A stretch of DNA of 64,000 nucleotides, taken from Diplocarpon mali. Taxonomy: Eukaryota; Ascomycota; Leotiomycetes; Helotiales; Drepanopezizaceae. The translations under genes and the position numbers were made by a program. The notes under the pieces are model-generated. The model ran no database searches. It saw only the letters and a program-made list of their open reading frames with translations, and was not told the origin of the DNA. Shown in pieces: positions 1 through 11,090 of this stretch (the first letter of the stretch is position 1; the number at the start of each line of letters is the position of its first letter). Location: assembly GCA_024741835.1 (NCBI GenBank), contig JAENRP010000028.1, positions 1 to 64,000 on the forward strand, given 5' to 3'.

Positions 1-1020
1 TCCTATAGGTTTCCTCTATATATATGTTCCTTTTATAGGTTTCCTCCCTTTATATAGCCTTCTTTTGTCGATTTTCGCTCCGGTAGGCCCATATAACCCT
101 TGTATTTCTCGAAAGCGGGTCCTAGCAGAGCTTTTATAAGGGAATCTGCCATATTATCGTTTCTGGGTATATAAGCTACTGTCATCTTGCCTTTAGCTAC
201 TATATCGTCTCTTATATAAAAGTATCGAACGTCGATATGCTTCGATTTAGCTGAAAATTTTCGTTCTTTAATAAGAGATCTCGCTCCTTCATTATCGAGC
301 CATAAGCAAGGTAATCGATCAAGTTGTATATTAAGGTCGGCGAATAGCTTTAGTATCCAAGCTACCTCTCTTAAGCCGTTAGAAGCCGCTATTATCTCGG
401 CTTATTTACTACTTAAAGAAGTAGATTTTTGCCTATTCGCAGCCTAGCTAACAACTCCTCTATTATACTTAATAAGCCAGCCTTAGAATGACTTCCTATC
501 GTTCTCTATAGCCTAAGTGGCATCTATATAAGCGTCGAATTGATTTGGTTTGCCTTTTCCATATATAATTCCATCTTCGGCGGTCTTTTATAAGTATCGC
601 AAGAGGGGTTTCGTAGCTTAGAGGTGATCTTATAAAGGGGTTGCTATATGCTATACCAATTGGCCGATAATATAAGAGATATCTGGCCTTATAAGGTTCG
701 AGGGGTATATAACGCTTCTTATAATCTGCTAGTAAAGTAAGATATCTTTAGGTTATAGTAGCTCGTTAGTATAAGCTTTATCTATACCTAATTTCCTTAA
801 TACTATACTAGCTAAGGCTGGTAGGTTGTTCCCTTTGCAATTAGCTATTCCAAATCTATTAAGAATCTTCTTAATATAGTCTGTTTAGTGAATTCATAGC
901 GTTCTAGCCTTGCGATCTCGTTCAACTTGTATTCTAATAAAGGTGCTAATTAGCCCTAGGTCTTTTCCTTTCCAAGTATTAAGAATCTTCTTTTTAAGGT
1001 AATCGCAATCTTATTGTTTT

Positions 1021-1060
1021 CCAATAATTAGCATATCGTCCATAAAGACTAATATATACG
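1021..1060 (-). pseudogene. Copia reverse transcriptase active-site remnant
   Basis: Translation on the minus strand gives Y-I-L-V-F-M-D-D-M-L-I-I-G, the copia form of the Y-V-D-D-M catalytic motif with both aspartates kept. Frames on either side are interrupted. The decayed RNase H region lies further down the minus strand; around 60-250 it still reads K-H-I-D-V-R-Y-F-Y-I-R and N-M-A-D-S-L-I-K, typical of copia pol ends. Confidence 0.8.
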
Positions 1061-2690
1061 CAGTTGTATTATTAGCTTGATTTTCTTATATAAATAGATT
1101 TGGATCTGCTTCAGCGCTTTATAGGCTAGCCTTCTCTATTTCATCTTTAATTAGTAGCCACTATTCTCAAGGTGCTTGTTTTAGGCTGTATAATAACCTT
1201 AGAAGCTTGATATAGGCTTGTTTTCCTTGAAGTTAAGGGTATAATTCGTAGAATAGGTCGCATTCGTCGTCTAGTAGTGCTATATACACGTCTTTAGCTA
1301 AGTACGCGTTTAAGAAGGCTGTATCGATATTGATTTGCTCGATTTCTAGGTCTCTCGAGGCTGCAAAGGCGAGTAGAACTCGTAGAGTTATATGCCTAAT
1401 AACGCTAGCAAAAGTATCGAAGTAATCTACCTCATACTATTGCTTATAGCCTTTTAGTACGATTCTAGCCTTCCTTTTTACCAATACTCCATTTACAATC
1501 TTATTTCGCAGAACTAATCTCGATTTTATTAGCTTTCTCTTAATAGGAGGTTTACCTAATATTATTTTAAAGGTTCCTGCTGATTTTACAGCTTCGAATT
1601 CACTAAGTATTGCTTCTCTCTATTCTTTTAGATTCTAACTTAGCGCGTCATATACTAATATTACCTCTATAGGAACAGTTGGTTGATTTCCTATAAAGGT
1701 CAATGCACTCTCTTAAGTATTAATCTCGCCAAATACTCGTTTTAGCTTCAGCTTCCTACTATACCGTAAGGTAGGAGTCTCTATTTGCTTTAAAACGCGT
1801 TGATCAGACGCTTTAAGGATGTTTTCTATCACCCTTTAAGGTTTAGTACCTCTTACTTCAGCTTTATTGCTATAGATTTGCCTATTTTCTAACGACTCTA
1901 ACATTATAGGTCTTTTAGTACTATATACTCTCTCAGTTTCATATACTAGCCTCTCTATAACTCTTATAAGAGGTCTTTCTATAATATCTACTGGCCTTAT
2001 AGGTCTTATTAAGCTTATAGCACCATATGCTAGCCTCCTATTCTAAGGTCTTTCCTACAGTTATACTTCTCTTACATTATACATTAAGTATTTGTCAAAT
2101 TTGACGTCAGCAGATATCAGTTCTTTTAGAGTCTCGACGTTTAATAGCTTATACGTCTTCGAGCTTATCATACCTACGAGTATCCAAGCTCCTATTATAG
2201 TTCTTAACTCGAACTTACCTAGGCCATTTCCTCTATTATTTAATAGGAACGCCCTAGACCCAAATACTCTAATTTTTAAAAGATCTTTAATACGTTCTAA
2301 GTACGCCTCTAATAGAGTTAGGCCTTTTAGCTCTCCAAAAGGTAGAGCCTTCGTAGGCCTCCTATTCTTTAGCCTATAGGCCCATTCCATAGCGTAGCAC
2401 CACATATAGCTGTTCATCTTAGCGTCGTATATGCAAGAGCGAGCTATTTTTGTAATTTCGTATATCTAACGTTCGACGACGCCATTTAAACTATGCTTAT
2501 AAGCAGGTAAAGGTTCTAAGGTTATACCTCCTTCTAATAGCTATAGTAAGAATCTGCCTCCGAATTCTCCTATACTATTATCAGACCTCTAGTATACTAC
2601 TGAAGTAGAGTTCTCTATCTCTAGTTGCTTCTTTAGGTCTTTAATTTTTAGCTGTATCTCGTCGGCACTCTTATTCTTTAATAACCTTAT

Positions 2691-3041
2691 CTAATAGCAT
2701 CTGCAGGCATTATCTACTACTAGTAGGAAGTAGCGATACCCCCTAATTGATAGCAGTAGTATTCCTAATATATCAGCGTAGAGTCTTCTATAGATCTTAT
2801 CTATTCTTATATCTGTTTTCTTATTAAATTGCTCCTTCATTCTGCCTGCTAAGCAGCTTTCGCAGTTTCTCTCCCCTTTAAGAGCGATTCGAGCTTCTAT
2901 ATTCAAGCCATAGTTATCGTCGACTAGCTTTTTTAGCTTAGTATAGTTAAGGTGACCTAGTCTCCTATAGAGGAGCTCTGAATCCGTTTTATTCGAGTTT
3001 TGCAGTATCGTCTCCATATTAATTAGTTCTGAAGGTTGCAT
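2691..3041 (-). pseudogene. Copia integrase fragment (GAG-pre-integrase plus start of integrase core)
   Basis: This 116-codon open stretch is the longest intact piece of the element's pol. It carries the pre-integrase zinc-binding region (R-R-L-G-H-L-N-Y near 2960, then C-E-S-C-L-A-G near 2855) followed by the start of the integrase core (Y-A-D-I-L-G and Y-F-L-L-V-V-D-N). The first histidine of the usual W-H-R-R-L-G-H motif is a tyrosine here. The core is cut by a stop before its remaining acidic residues, so no active integrase is encoded. Confidence 0.85.
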
Positions 3042-4559
3042 AAGGCTAAGGTTTATAGCCTTTTCATCTGCTTCAGTTGCAATAGCAGTATGCGATCGAG
3101 ATAAAGTGAATAATCCACTAAGCTATAGTATAGTAAATACTATATCGTCGCCTTAATACCCTTTTACCTCTTCTTTACTAAAGATTATAGTAATATTATC
3201 GTCGCCGAGCTTCAAGACCGATATAAGTCGGGTATTGCCAAATGATAGAACGTACCATACGTTATATAGCGTTAGTTTATCATTAATAATACAGTCTCTA
3301 TAGCCAATTGCTTCTAAGAGCGCGCCGTTTGCTATTCTGACTTGCTTTAAGTTATTCCACTTCCTAATTTTAATAAAATCGTTCTATACTCTAAAGAAGT
3401 GTCTTATAGCGCCGGAGTCTACTTTTTAAGAAGGCTGATCTGCCTCTAAGCTTAAAGCTATCTCGATAGCTTCTATTATCAAGGCAACTTCACGTTTTAA
3501 GGAATAAGAGTAGATAGATAAGGTTGTATTATCTTCAGCCATTTAAGCTCTGGCTTTATCTCCTCCTCTCTTCTTCGACCAGCACTCTGCTTTCCAATAG
3601 CCAGTTTTGCCGCAATTATAACATTTCCCTCCTCTTTCTCCCTTCTATATTCCTCCTTATTATATTCCTCCTCTTCCTCTATTACCTCTGCCTCTATATC
3701 TGCCTCTGCCTCTATTTCTGCCTCTGCCGCAGCCTCCTCCTCCTGCGAGGTAGGCCTCAGCGATCAACGCAGCTATTTGCGTAGCTATAGGCGCCACCTT
3801 TAGCTCTTATCTATACGTCACTTCGTACTCTTGAATTGCGACGATTATCTCTTGGAAGGTTGCAGGAGAGGTTTTAAGGTTAATTATAATTGAACTCCAC
3901 ATTCCAACTGCTAAGAGACTATTAAGCAACTGCTTCTTCATTTGGGTATTATTAAGAGGGTTGCTATAGCCTTGGAGGAGAGCTTAAATACTCTTGAGTC
4001 GTAGGACGTAGTCTTTAAACGACTTAGAGTAGGGAATATACTTGGCCTTATTGAACTGTTTGATCAAGTTCATATGAGTTTCAGAGTTCTCGACAAGTTT
4101 GCTCTCTCCTACTTTAAGAGCGTTCCAAAGAGCGTAAGCGTTATCGACCATAATCTAGGTGCGATACTTTCTATTAAGGCTAGGGGTAAGGCCTTTAGCT
4201 ATAGTAGCTATAGCCTCCTGGTTCTTCTTCTCCTATTTACCTTCAGATTTGGCAGATTTCGGAGGAACAGGGCCGATGGCCCATTAGAGACAGCCATTTA
4301 TAGCTAAGTTTTAAATAGTAGCTGGTTCCCATTCCCAGTAGTTAGACCAATCAAGCTTGATCTCAGCGTCGTTGTTCTTAGTGGTCTTCTTAGTCATTTT
4401 TATTAAATTAGGGTTATTGAAAAAAAAAAGGGGTGAAAAAATAGGGGTAAAAAGGGGGAGAAGGTGTATATATATAGGGGTATATAAAGAGGTGTTGTGT
4501 AGTTGTGTTTTGCTAAGAAGCAGGTTCAAGATTAGAGAGATTGATTGAGTTAATCGATT

Positions 4560-4699
4560 CTAGGAATTGCTACTATAACAGAATCGAAAGGTGTAGATTC
4601 TAGTTCTAAAGAGCTAAAGTAGTATATATACAAGGTAGGCTTACCAAGCCTTAGCCTCCGCTCTATACGGTAATCTCCGTACCTTGTATATTTCTAACA
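4560..4699 (-). repeat. 5' LTR of the copia element (right part clear, inner border approximate)
   Basis: The minus strand starts TGTTAGAAATATACAAGG at 4699 and runs toward the gag leader. The same start and body recur at 4998-5090 and, on the plus strand, at 19383-19479, which marks it as an LTR. The inner edge near 4560 is a guess because no primer-binding site could be recognised with confidence. Confidence 0.7.
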
Positions 4700-4997
4700 C
4701 TTTCAATCTACGTATCTAAGCGAACATCTGGCCCTCGCTTAGCAGCTACCTGTCAACAAAACCTCCGTCCAGATCCGCGCAGCCTCCTTCGAAGCCGCGA
4801 ACCCCTTGACAATGATGTTGGAGAATCTCGAAGAGCGTCCAGCTTCGCTTCGATGATGATTCAAAAATCCTGACAGGCACGGTCAAGGCCTTCTGCACGG
4901 TTCTAATATGAGGGAGTCATTGACACGCGGCACGCACGGCCTGCCCCGAGACCGCGCATTCGCGTGTGCATTTCGTCTTGCCAAGGTGATAGGAGTA

Positions 4998-5090
4998 AGG
5001 TGTAGATTCCGAGTTCTATGGAGCTGCAGGAGTATATATACAATGTATGCTTACATAAGCCTTAATCTCCAATCCTTGTATATTCTAACA
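4998..5090 (-). repeat. Solo LTR relic of the same copia family
   Basis: The minus strand from 5090 begins TGTTAGAATATACAAGG and continues with the tracts found in the element LTR, including TTGTATATATACT and AATCTACACC. No internal retroelement sequence adjoins it, so it looks like a solo or truncated LTR about 300 bp outside the 5' LTR of the large element. Confidence 0.75.
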
Positions 5091-6747
5091 CAAGGATACT
5101 GTCATGCCTCGCCCGATTCGGACCGAGCCTCGCGTCTTGCACCGCTCACGATCCACGGGCCAAAACACCCAGGAAATGGCTTCGCAACCCCACAGCTCTT
5201 AGTCCGACGTCCCATCTCAATCAGCTTCACCGGGTAGCCGTCCACGGGGATATCCCTCATTCGCGAGGTGCAGATTCAAAAAGGATGATCCATCTCAGCT
5301 CACTGGAAGTTTCTGAACAAGAGCACCCTGCCCTGCCGCGAGGTTGCAGCCTCTGTGTGGATTCCCGATGATATATCGTCAGAGTAGGAGGATCTTGGAT
5401 GATATGCAAGCGGTAAAAGTCTTGCTGCGCGCACTTGCGCGCGTCTCCGTCCGCGGCGTCGGGAATCCCCTGATCTGGCCGGAGAGCCAGCGAGCATAAG
5501 AGCAAAACGAGAAGTTCTCATGCCTTGTTGCAACACGCACTGTAACTGCTAGGTGGAGAGCAGAACGGCGGAGAACGGTCCCAGAGCTTCCCCGCTTCCA
5601 ACGTCACGCACGTACAAAGACGGCTCTTGGAGCAGACTGAATAAAGCTGCATCTTCTAGAATGAACGCAGAACTGCCAACGCGGGTATTTCAATTACCAA
5701 TAATTCTTGGATGGTAGTCGGTGATGAATTGATGTCTTTCTTATTGATCGCGCAAGCGTCTTTGGTCTGCCAGGTCCAGGACAGAGGTGCGCTTTAGCTT
5801 ACGACCTGGTCCTGTTAGTTGTACGTTACGTAAGCGAAAAGAAACCAAGAGGCTGTACTTGACTTTTAGCCCTTTTATGACAGAAGATTAATTAATCGAA
5901 AAAGAGAAGGGATCTGTCAGTAATAGGTTACAAGCTGTGCCTTGAAAATTTCGTATAACATGATCAGAGATATACACGTACGTATAGCATTACACACTTC
6001 TGCCTAATTACCGAGCGATACGCATTTTGAAACAAGCAAACTTTCAGCTACCCAATTCACAGTCGATGTGTTCGATTCGATCTTAACAAGTCATCGGATA
6101 AATCTATTGTCGCCTCTCCTTCTAATACTATTGGTCCGGCAACGAATCCCCAATGAGTCGACTAAACCTCCCACGTCTCACATCCCACATCCCCAACACC
6201 GAACACCAAAGCAACGCTGGCACGTCTGCGGAAGCGGGAATCACCAATCAGGCTTCAATTTTCCTGTCTGAGATTACATCTTGGGCCTCAATCCCTTCGG
6301 TTACGCTTTCTAAAAGTGAAAGGCGAACGGTGAGGTGGATGATGACAGCATAGGCGGGAGAAGAAGAAGAAAGAAATTCCTGACTGCAGCACTCGGGACT
6401 GCGAATATCAGAGCGAGGAAAGAAACAGAAATATTCGGAGGATTATCAAATACCGTGGGACTGAAGATGGAGATGATTCTTGCCATGCATGGAGATGAAA
6501 AGCTGTCTGATTTTAGATATTCCCATCCCCTACGTGCACTCCCCGACATCTTCGAGATGAGAGCCAAGCCAAGCAGCGATACGGCCATCTCCCCTCGGCA
6601 GCGAGCAAATCACGCTGTGTCCGATCAAACAAACAGATCAAATGAAGCCAGAGCAGGCACATGCCAGCTCAAAACGCAGCGCGAAAAAACTCGGCCCTGG
6701 TCCACGGCAGACGTCGCAGAGCATGCATATTCGTCTCCGAATGAGAA
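5091..6747. other. Gene-free stretch
   Basis: Short open frames are present on both strands, but none has splice-joined continuity, a recognisable domain or frame conservation. I see no gene, RNA or structured repeat here. Confidence 0.5.
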
Positions 6748-7641
6748 CTAAAGCTCATCGCCGCCAGTGGCTTCCTGGCCCTTCTTAGCCTTCTTCTTGG
6801 GCTGTGGCGCGCCCTCCTTCTTGCAGTGTACCACGAGGCGGGTCCAGGACTCGTCCTTGTCCCACTCGAAGCCGGCCAGGACGGGGGTTTCGAGTTCGTC
6901 ATCAGCCTAAGGTGGGTGTGTCAGCAAGGATCTGGGTTGGGCTGTGCATATCCCCAATGGAAGGGATGCCCTCGCTGAAGTGGTCGAGGAGGGGGGGGGG
7001 GGGTGAGATGAGCAGGGAAATACCTTCTTGCGGAATTGCTTGTGGATGGCGTCCAACGCATCCTTGATCGTGACGCCCTTCAGGTTCCGCGCCGTCACCT
7101 CGAGGCCGAGCGGGAAGTGCAGGTCAATCTTCTTGACGGGGGGCGTGGTGAGCATCTTCTTGAGGGCGCTCTTCTCGGGCTCGTCGAGGGAGAGGGGGGA
7201 TTTGTTGATGCGCCTTGGGGTCGATGTCAGCATTCAGCATCCGGCATTTGGCATTTCTATCGGAAATCCGTCTCTAGGAGGAAGTCTCGAGTAGGACTGA
7301 GCCTCAAGCAGAGCTGGGTCTCAAAGAGGGAAACGTACCAGTTCAGCTTCTGCGTCTCCGGCGCAATCAGCAGTTCCTTGCCCTCCTTCTCTGCGCCTGG
7401 TCAGCACCTGTCGTCTCACCCGTCTTACGGCACCTGTTTGTTGCCAGTGCAAGATTGCCTGGCCGCGGCCGTCAGCTCCAGCGTCCGGAGTTCACGTACC
7501 TAGATCGTTGATGTTGAACACGCCTGGCACGCTCGAGCTCGCTCTCCGCTTGGTCTCCTTGGGTGGACTCGACGACAGGCCCTGCACGGCAGAGTCGACC
7601 TTGGTCAACGGCAAGGGGGCGGCGTCAGTTGCGGCGGACAT
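6748..7641 (-). CDS. Small conserved fungal protein, DUF6699-like, 180 aa, four exons
   Basis: Exons on the minus strand are 7641-7500, 7390-7339, 7213-7024 and 6906-6748. All three introns are GT-AG and join in frame. The ATG is the first in the frame and begins M-S-A-A-T-D-A-A-P. The N-terminal 60 residues are Ser/Pro-rich. A globular part follows with L-H-F-P-L, N-L-K-G-V-T-I-K-D-A-L-D-A-I-H and L-A-G-F-E-W-D, and the end is a basic tail, Q-P-K-K-K-A-K-K-G. This pattern reminds me of the fungal DUF6699 family, but I cannot confirm the assignment. No catalytic residues are evident and function is unknown. Intron 3 contains a run of about a dozen G residues on the plus strand near 6991-7004. 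Confidence 0.75.
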
Positions 7642-8219
7642 GAGTGCGTCGTGGTGTTTTCTTTTTGACTCGAGGTGGAGGTGATCTTACGCGGTGGTCG
7701 TAAGATGGGTGTTGCCGGGTTGTTGTCGAGGTTTCTTTGCTCGATTGAATTGAGGCTGTAGGAGTGAAGTTGTCGGTGTGAGGCTGTAGACGTGAAGCAG
7801 GGAGGTTGTAGACGTGAAGCGGCCGAGGGAGGTTGTGGATAAGGTGAGATGGAAAACAAGTCACTCAGGTACGGAGATGGATGGAGTGCGATGAAGTATC
7901 CCTCCTCCCAACTAGCTCCCCCGGTGCTTATGTAAGGAGGTGAAACTGCTGCGAGCGGGGTAAAAGGCAAAGCCGATCGGGCCAAACAGAGATCTCCCCA
8001 GCACCAGCTCGCAGATCGCGTGACTGCTCCTTCGAGCTGACGCTTTCGTGGGTTTCGGACGAGAGCTGGCGCGGGGACTAGTCCCGATCGGGTATCATCT
8101 TCCCCACATCGCTCCTTCCCCGCAGAAGTCCGGGTCGCGGGAATCCGGGGTAGGGGCGCGCTAGCGACGTGATGGCGGACGACACCTCAGGCGGGGTTGA
8201 TATTACGAGGATAGATGGG

Positions 8220-8335
8220 TGTATATTTATGTATAGTTATGTATAGTTATGTATAGTTATGTATATAGAATATGTATGTGTGTGTATATTGATGTATATA
8301 CATACATACACCCACACCCACACACACACACAGCA
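8220..8335. repeat. TA/TG microsatellite cluster
   Basis: Four copies of a GTATAGTTAT-type decamer are followed by TATGTATGTGTGTG and then by CATACATACAC and CACACACACA. This is simple-sequence DNA, and the open frames across it have no coding meaning. Confidence 0.85.
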
Positions 8336-8849
8336 CCTACGCTCGAAGCTCGGCTCCAATCCCTACCCCCCTTCCCTTGGGTTATACATCTCCACATGAC
8401 CAACCACATCGTCCTCGCATCCGCAACACCAGGGGCAGGACTCGGACGGACAGCGTGGGCCTGGCCGGATGTGAAGCGGAGCAGACCAATGACGCACTCC
8501 CTCCGCCTCCACTCCCGCCTCAGGCATACACAGATCAGTCAGCCAGGTCTCCTCCACAAAAGAGCGGCGCCCGTTTCTCTCCCACAGCACGTGACCCCCT
8601 ACATCCCTGTCCGTTCCTTTCCAGCTTGCGAGTCACGAGACGTGCAAGGCACGCGCCGAGGAAGCTGTCGCGCGCCCGCTCGCCTGCTTGGGCACCGCAG
8701 TCACACCGGTGAAGAGACGAGAACTCTTTTCCACATCACCATGCGTGATTCACAAACTTGGCTACTTCGCTGAGGCAGTAGAACGAATGGAACTCCCTCA
8801 AGGGCGGCGAGGGATCCCGTCGTCGCGACCAGGTACGAGATCCGGGCTT

Positions 8850-8882
<33 letters not shown>
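8850..8882 (+). repeat. GGGGTC hexamer array
   Basis: Five tandem GGGGTC units end in GGG. Six closely spaced G runs on one strand could form a G-quadruplex. The array is not in a recognised gene. Confidence 0.9.
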
Positions 8883-9455
8883 ATCGGAATCAGGTGACGG
8901 CGGCGGGCAGTCAGCCACCGCCCGCATGTCAGGTGACGGATGAGATGACCAAGAGGGGATCACGCAAGCCGCTGCCCGCCGAGGTAAGGTGTCGAAAGCT
9001 AACATCAGATGAGTCTGGTAAAGACCCTGCTGCGATTAGCAACTTGTATTGATCAAGAACTACTCAATTCGATTTACTAAGGAAACGCTGCAGGTGTGTA
9101 GAGCAATAGTCGAACCAAAAGGATTATACATGAAATATCAACAGTAATTACTGGAGACTGATGAGGCAGCGCTGCTAACTACCTTTCAACATGGCATGAT
9201 CCGACTTACTTCTTAACGATCCCGAGGAATGGTACGTGACGCTATCAAATTCGTAGAAATTCTACTACTTTGATCTCAACGTTATCCTAAGGACTAAAAC
9301 TAAAAATGTGTAGATGTCTCTACGATAGGGATCAGTATATTCTCAAGAGGCTTACCTTCACGCGCATACTTGTTAATATCTCCTTGACATCATCACCTTC
9401 ACAGAAGAATCGGATAACTCATCTCCGAGATCCAGAATCGATACGTGCCAAGTCG

Positions 9456-9489
9456 TAACCCTAACCCTAACCCTAACCCTAACCCTAAC
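9456..9489. repeat. Interstitial telomeric repeat, TAACCC x5 plus TAAC
   Basis: Five perfect TAACCC units and a partial sixth lie inside unique sequence. TTAGGG/CCCTAA is the standard telomere unit of filamentous ascomycetes. Flanking sequence on both sides is non-telomeric, so this is an internal tract and not a chromosome end. Confidence 0.95.
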
Positions 9490-10345
9490 ATACATACACC
9501 CACATTTGTCACGTTTACCGCCAAAACCCACGCCTGATCCCCCCAGCTCCCCAGCGAATTGTATAGCCCTACCCACCAGCCAACCTAACTCACAACCTGC
9601 CTACCCAGGTATATACCTCTCTACCACCCCGCCTACTAGTAGGAAAGAATGCATTCAATCCACGTGATACTATGACGCAGGTAGCCTGTCTAGCGTGGCA
9701 GTGGGACAGAGAGCCTTGAAGCTTCGACACGACTGAACACCACTACAAGCCCGCTCTTTTTATCATGCCTCACGAATCCAGTCATCGCAGTACAACCCAG
9801 ACAACAAGAGCAGATTTTATCACAATGCCTTTGAAGGAACCCCCGAAACTTTACAATCCCTCCTGATGACCTCCCGCTCCATCCACAGGAACTCATCGCC
9901 GCTAGCGTTTTCCGACCACTCCAGCCTCAACCTCCATCCTCCAGTCTCCAAACCTCATCCCCAAACTCCAACTTCAACCTACATCGTACCTCGTGTTCCC
10001 CTACCTACCCTGCCACCCGGCCCTAATTAAATCAATGGCCAGCTATCCACGCTACAAGCTGCACTTCATACATAACATTATAAGACCCTCTCAACTAGGG
10101 CGGTAACATTATTCCCCGGATATAGCTTTGCGCATATGGTCCTTTTTCTCTCTCTCAATATGTTCCAGTCATTCGATCATAGGCCCTTGTTAAGACATAA
10201 GACGTGCTTGACGAGAGCAGTGATGTTCTTTGGGACGTGATTTTGAGCATCCGATTTTCTAATTTTCTCTCTTCTTCAATTTTCGAATTTCTTCGCTGGA
10301 CTATTTTGGCGGTAAAGATAAAGACATAGGACTTAGTTCCGAATT

Positions 10346-10520
10346 TAGGTTTTGGGTTCAGGTTCAGGTTCAAGTCCGGGACCAGATCCAGGTTTAGGTT
10401 ATGGGTTTGGAGTTTGGAGAGGTAGATCCAGGTTCGTCTAGGTTGAGGTTTTAATTCCCTCCGGCCCCCCGGGTTTGGAATTTAAGGCGGTCATTTAAGG
10501 GTTTAGGGTTACGGGCTTGG
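10346..10520 (+). repeat. Degenerate G/T-rich, telomere-like tract
   Basis: Irregular GGTTCAGG, GGTTTAGGTT, GGGTTTGG and TTAGGGTTA words repeat over about 170 bp. They resemble mutated TTAGGG units, in the opposite orientation to the tract at 9456. Boundaries are approximate. Confidence 0.5.
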
Positions 10521-11090
10521 GGAGCTATGCGAAAGCTTTATAGCTTTGATTAAGAGAAACCTGTTCTAGTAGTCTAGTAGTCTCGACCCTTTCGAAAAGA
10601 CTCGTTGATTTCTAGTATTAGTCCCTACTTACCTACCTCGAGGATAGTGATTCCTTTGCTTTGCTTTGCTTTTTTAAAATCCCCCCCGCCCTCCCCTCTT
10701 TTTTTTCCTTTTCTTCTCAAGTGGCCATGGTTCAAAGTAGTCTGTGTTAGTACCGGGCTAAGGATGTGGGTATGTGCTGCTACGCTACTACTCTCTATCA
10801 CTTAGTGGCTCCCCGGTGGATTCGATGACCAAATTCTTGAATACTAAACACCTGGATCTTTTTAGGATGAGTGTGCGATACGTCAGGCGGTGCGGCGCGA
10901 CTAGGTTAGGAATAAGATTGCGTGCTGATGATATATCTGTGACCATAACTCTTCTCCCTTCGCATGCATTCATATATTCTTGCCAACTGCTGGAACGATA
11001 GCCTTCGAGATATTTCAGAAAAGATCAAGCCGGGAGGTAGAAAACGAACTCCAGCTCGAAAACAGCAGCGATCGGGTCTTCGCGTTCAAC

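Larger units (their letters stand above)
1..4699 (-). mobile_element. Decayed Ty1/copia LTR retrotransposon, 3' end cut by window edge
   Basis: Read on the minus strand, the parts come in copia order: 5' LTR, gag start (ATG at 4397), a CCHC-type zinc knuckle at 3582-3623, an aspartic protease D-S-G at about 3420, integrase at 2691-3041, reverse transcriptase with F-M-D-D-M at 1021-1060, and RNase H down to about 60. Integrase before reverse transcriptase separates copia from gypsy. Every block is broken by stops and frame changes, so the element is not autonomous. The sequence is very rich in TA, and two zinc-binding histidines read as tyrosine, which fits C-to-T decay by repeat-induced point mutation. 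Because the RNase H end lies within about 60 bases of position 1, the 3' LTR should lie just outside the window. Confidence 0.93.
7642..11090. other. Long gene-free stretch with simple repeats and telomere-like tracts
   Basis: No gene could be assembled in this 3.4 kb. It holds a GTATAGTTAT/CACACA microsatellite at about 8220-8335, a GGGGTC array at 8850-8882, an interstitial telomere tract at 9456-9489 and a degenerate G/T-rich stretch at about 10346-10520. Open frames over these arrays are repeat translations. Confidence 0.6.

Noticed and set aside
8249..8773. 174-codon plus-strand frame
   Set aside because: It starts inside a microsatellite and continues through sequence without splice partners or pattern.
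9456..10520. Chromosome end-to-end fusion site
   Set aside because: A fusion would read TTAGGG then CCCTAA. The order here is the opposite, and the second tract is degenerate.
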